Shown here piece by piece: positions 62,486-64,000 of a DNA stretch of 64,000 nt (within the stretch, counting starts at the first letter, position 1; each line of letters opens with the position of its first letter). A program made the position numbers and the translations under genes. Origin of the DNA: Persicaria tinctoria (taxonomy: Eukaryota; Streptophyta; Magnoliopsida; Caryophyllales; Polygonaceae); contig JBANSL010000009.1 in the NCBI GenBank assembly GCA_037127255.1, forward strand, positions 18,499,475-18,563,474, in the 5' to 3' direction. The notes below the pieces were generated by a model. It made no database searches. It had not been told where the DNA came from and saw nothing but the letters and a program-made list of their open reading frames with translations.

Positions 62486-63510
62486 ATCACATGGTACTAT
62501 GCCAGTTGAGTGGATAATTGACATTGGGGTTGCAGACCATATGGTTGCTGATTCTCATGTATTGTTCAACATAAGAAGATTAAATAGGCTTGTTCATATT
62601 GTATTGTCAGATGGCTATATCAAAACAGTCAATGAGATGGGAATGTTGCAATTGACATACCATATTACTTTGAGTGATGTTTTGCTAGTTCCTTATTTTA
62701 AGCACAGATTATTGTCAGTTGGAAAAGTGTTTGATGAAACTGATTTGATTGCGATATTCACCAAAACTTATTGTTATTTCCAGTATCTTGGGTTTGAGAA
62801 GGTGATGCTATCAGGAGTCAGAAAGCATGGTCTCTACAAGATCTTTTCAGAATCACCATCTTCAAGTGACACAGAGCAGTGGAGATTGAAGAGTTGTAAT
62901 AAAGCTAGTGTTGATTTGCAAACTCTTCATGCTAGACTTGGTCATAGTTCTGTCTCTAAGTTAAGACATTTAAGAATGTTTAGTTCTTCTAAATTGGACG
63001 AGTACCACAGTGAATCTTGTTCTCTATCAAACATCATAGACTTCCTTTTTCAGAGAAGTTTGAATATTGCAACTAAGCCTTTTGAGTTAATGCATTTGGA
63101 CTTAGAGGGTCCTTATAAATTTGTCATTTGCAATGTTTATTCTTACTTTCTTACCGTTCTTGATGATTGTACAAGGGTCACTTGGACCTTCTTGTTGAAA
63201 AGTAAGTTGCAGGTGTTGCAACAATCAAAGATTTTCTCGATTATGTGGAAAATCAATTTGTTCATAAGGACAGATAATGGCACTGAATTTTTGTAGAGAC
63301 AGTGCATTGAGTTATTTGCATCTAAGTGCATTATTCATCAGAGATCAATTCCTTATACTCCACAGCAGAATGGTAGGGTGGAGAGAAAACATAGACACTT
63401 TGTAGAGACAACAAGGTGTCTGAGAATTCATGCGGGTTTACCAATTAAGTTTTGGGGAGAATGCTTGCTGGCAGCTACCCACTTGATCAACAAGATGCCT
63501 ACTGAGATAC
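62486..63510 (+). pseudogene. Copia protease and integrase (truncated by the giant LTR)
   Basis: VEWIIDIGVADHMV (protease, the usual DS/TG changed to DIG), LLSVGKVFDE, LHARLGHSSVSKL (pre-integrase), PFELMHLDLEGPY with FLTVLDDCTRVTW (integrase D), IRTDNGTEF (second D), a TAG at 63296, then YTPQQNGRVERKHR (E). It ends at MPTEIL, where the giant LTR enters at 63511. Confidence 0.9.
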
Positions 63511-64000
63511 TGTAACGGCCCGGGATTATGATTCCCGGGTTACGTTTCGAGGGATGAAACCCCTCGTTAGGATCTTGCGCCCCGAGTACAGGTTGAAGGT
63601 TTGAAATTCTATCCTAACATTTTAAAGTGGGATTTCATACCCAAAATTCGAAGGGATCGTTGGAATCCCCGGGGAAGTCCCCTGTACCTGTCATAAGTCT
63701 AAGCGTGGAAAACCAAAGGTCACACAAATAGCGGAAGTAAAGCATAATACAAAGTGGGTGCCACGGCAGAGCCGGGTCAAAATATGATCAACCATTCAAA
63801 TTCGAGCCGTAATTAAATTGGTGAAGTTGGGATCTTAACTCTCTCTTCCCGCCATGTTAGACCCAGAGGCCATGGACTCAAATCAGCATCAACAGTAGTA
63901 AGCATAACGGATACCTAAAAAATTTGATATGGGGCGGGATCAGATCGATGCCCACTTTAGCTCTGCATCCCAACCCTAAGCACACATACACGCTATACCT
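63511..64000 (-). mobile_element. Giant LTR-like element, copy 3 (reversed, runs off the window)
   Basis: Starts TGTAACGGCCCGGGATTATG inside the Copia integrase. It is the reverse complement of the ends at 19665 and 54392 and continues collinearly (GGGGCGGGATCAGATCGATG near 63930) to the window edge. The 5 bases before it are GATAC. The terminal 32 bases form an imperfect palindrome, GTAAC..CCCGGGA..TTCCCGGGTTAC. Confidence 0.9.

Larger units (their letters stand above)
60055..63510 (+). mobile_element. Copia LTR retrotransposon, plus strand, cut by a giant LTR
   Basis: LTR about 60055-60424 (start decayed, TATGAAGATTATATG; end TTCACA), PBS TGGTATCAGAGCG at 60425, then gag, protease and integrase. 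The same family as 33756-42379: gag and integrase share long stretches. It is interrupted by 61721-62485 and at 63511 by the giant LTR; RT and the 3' LTR should lie beyond the window. It lies upstream of the CslE exons in the opposite orientation to the gene. Confidence 0.9.

Overview
This 64-kb window is plant nuclear DNA, almost certainly from a eudicot angiosperm. The evidence is a multi-exon plant cellulose synthase-like gene with GT-AG introns, tRNA-Met primer sites (TGGTATCAGAGC type) next to long terminal repeats, plant L1 LINEs carrying a C-terminal RNase H, non-autonomous hAT elements with 8-bp target duplications, Stowaway-like MITEs and long (AT)n, (GA)n and (AAT)n runs. I could not identify the species. 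Only one host gene is convincing: the C-terminal 539 residues of a cellulose synthase-like E (CslE) gene on the minus strand (56063-59886, six exons). Its first exon(s) are not visible, because a Copia element (60055 onward) lies where the 5' part should continue. A short NLR (disease-resistance) LRR fragment at 13480-13790 is a relic.

Layout. 1-5000: AT-rich DNA with a 98-bp perfect palindrome, a 1.4-kb protein-less non-LTR insertion with a 19-bp target duplication, a Helitron-like unit and a MITE. 5034-11268: apparently full-length L1 LINE, minus strand. 12253-20818 (called X) and 21169-23573 (called Y): two elements with terminal inverted repeats (TIRs), lying between (TA)n or (GA)n runs. 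Each TIR is made of three 18-bp subrepeats, and each element contains a smaller unit whose two ends are inverted tRNA-like domains around a 21-bp-period TGCAC array. X is also invaded by a 3.2-kb solo LTR. 23.7-26.7 kb: hAT element, a second 21-bp-period array and an exon-like GC-rich piece. 26712-about 32700: second L1 LINE, minus strand. 33756-42379: Copia element, minus strand, carrying a three-deep nest of hAT elements and two further insertions. 44618-49757: a different Copia, plus strand, interrupted by a reversed solo LTR of its own family that itself holds a hAT element. 49.8-55.4 kb: a gene-fragment-like piece, a hAT element, a second giant LTR and a minus-strand LTR with primer site. 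56063-59886: CslE. 60055-63510: third Copia, same family as the minus-strand one, with an insertion. 63511-64000: start of a third giant LTR copy.

The most interesting signal is the pair of tRNA-ended array units (14317-15839 and 22265-22983). They lie in opposite orientation, share two distinguishable ends (A and B) and keep a 5-bp stem with a 4-nt loop in place of the anticodon arm at all four ends while the loop sequence varies. At the A ends the RNA polymerase III A/B boxes face inward into the array (both boxes intact in the second unit; B box exact but A box slightly degenerate in the first). Three hAT elements in the window (23747, 37496, 50410) separately carry tRNA-like A/B-box modules. 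All transposon proteins I could recognise, except one unexplained 687-codon frame, carry stops or frameshifts. All target duplications quoted were read directly from the bases.
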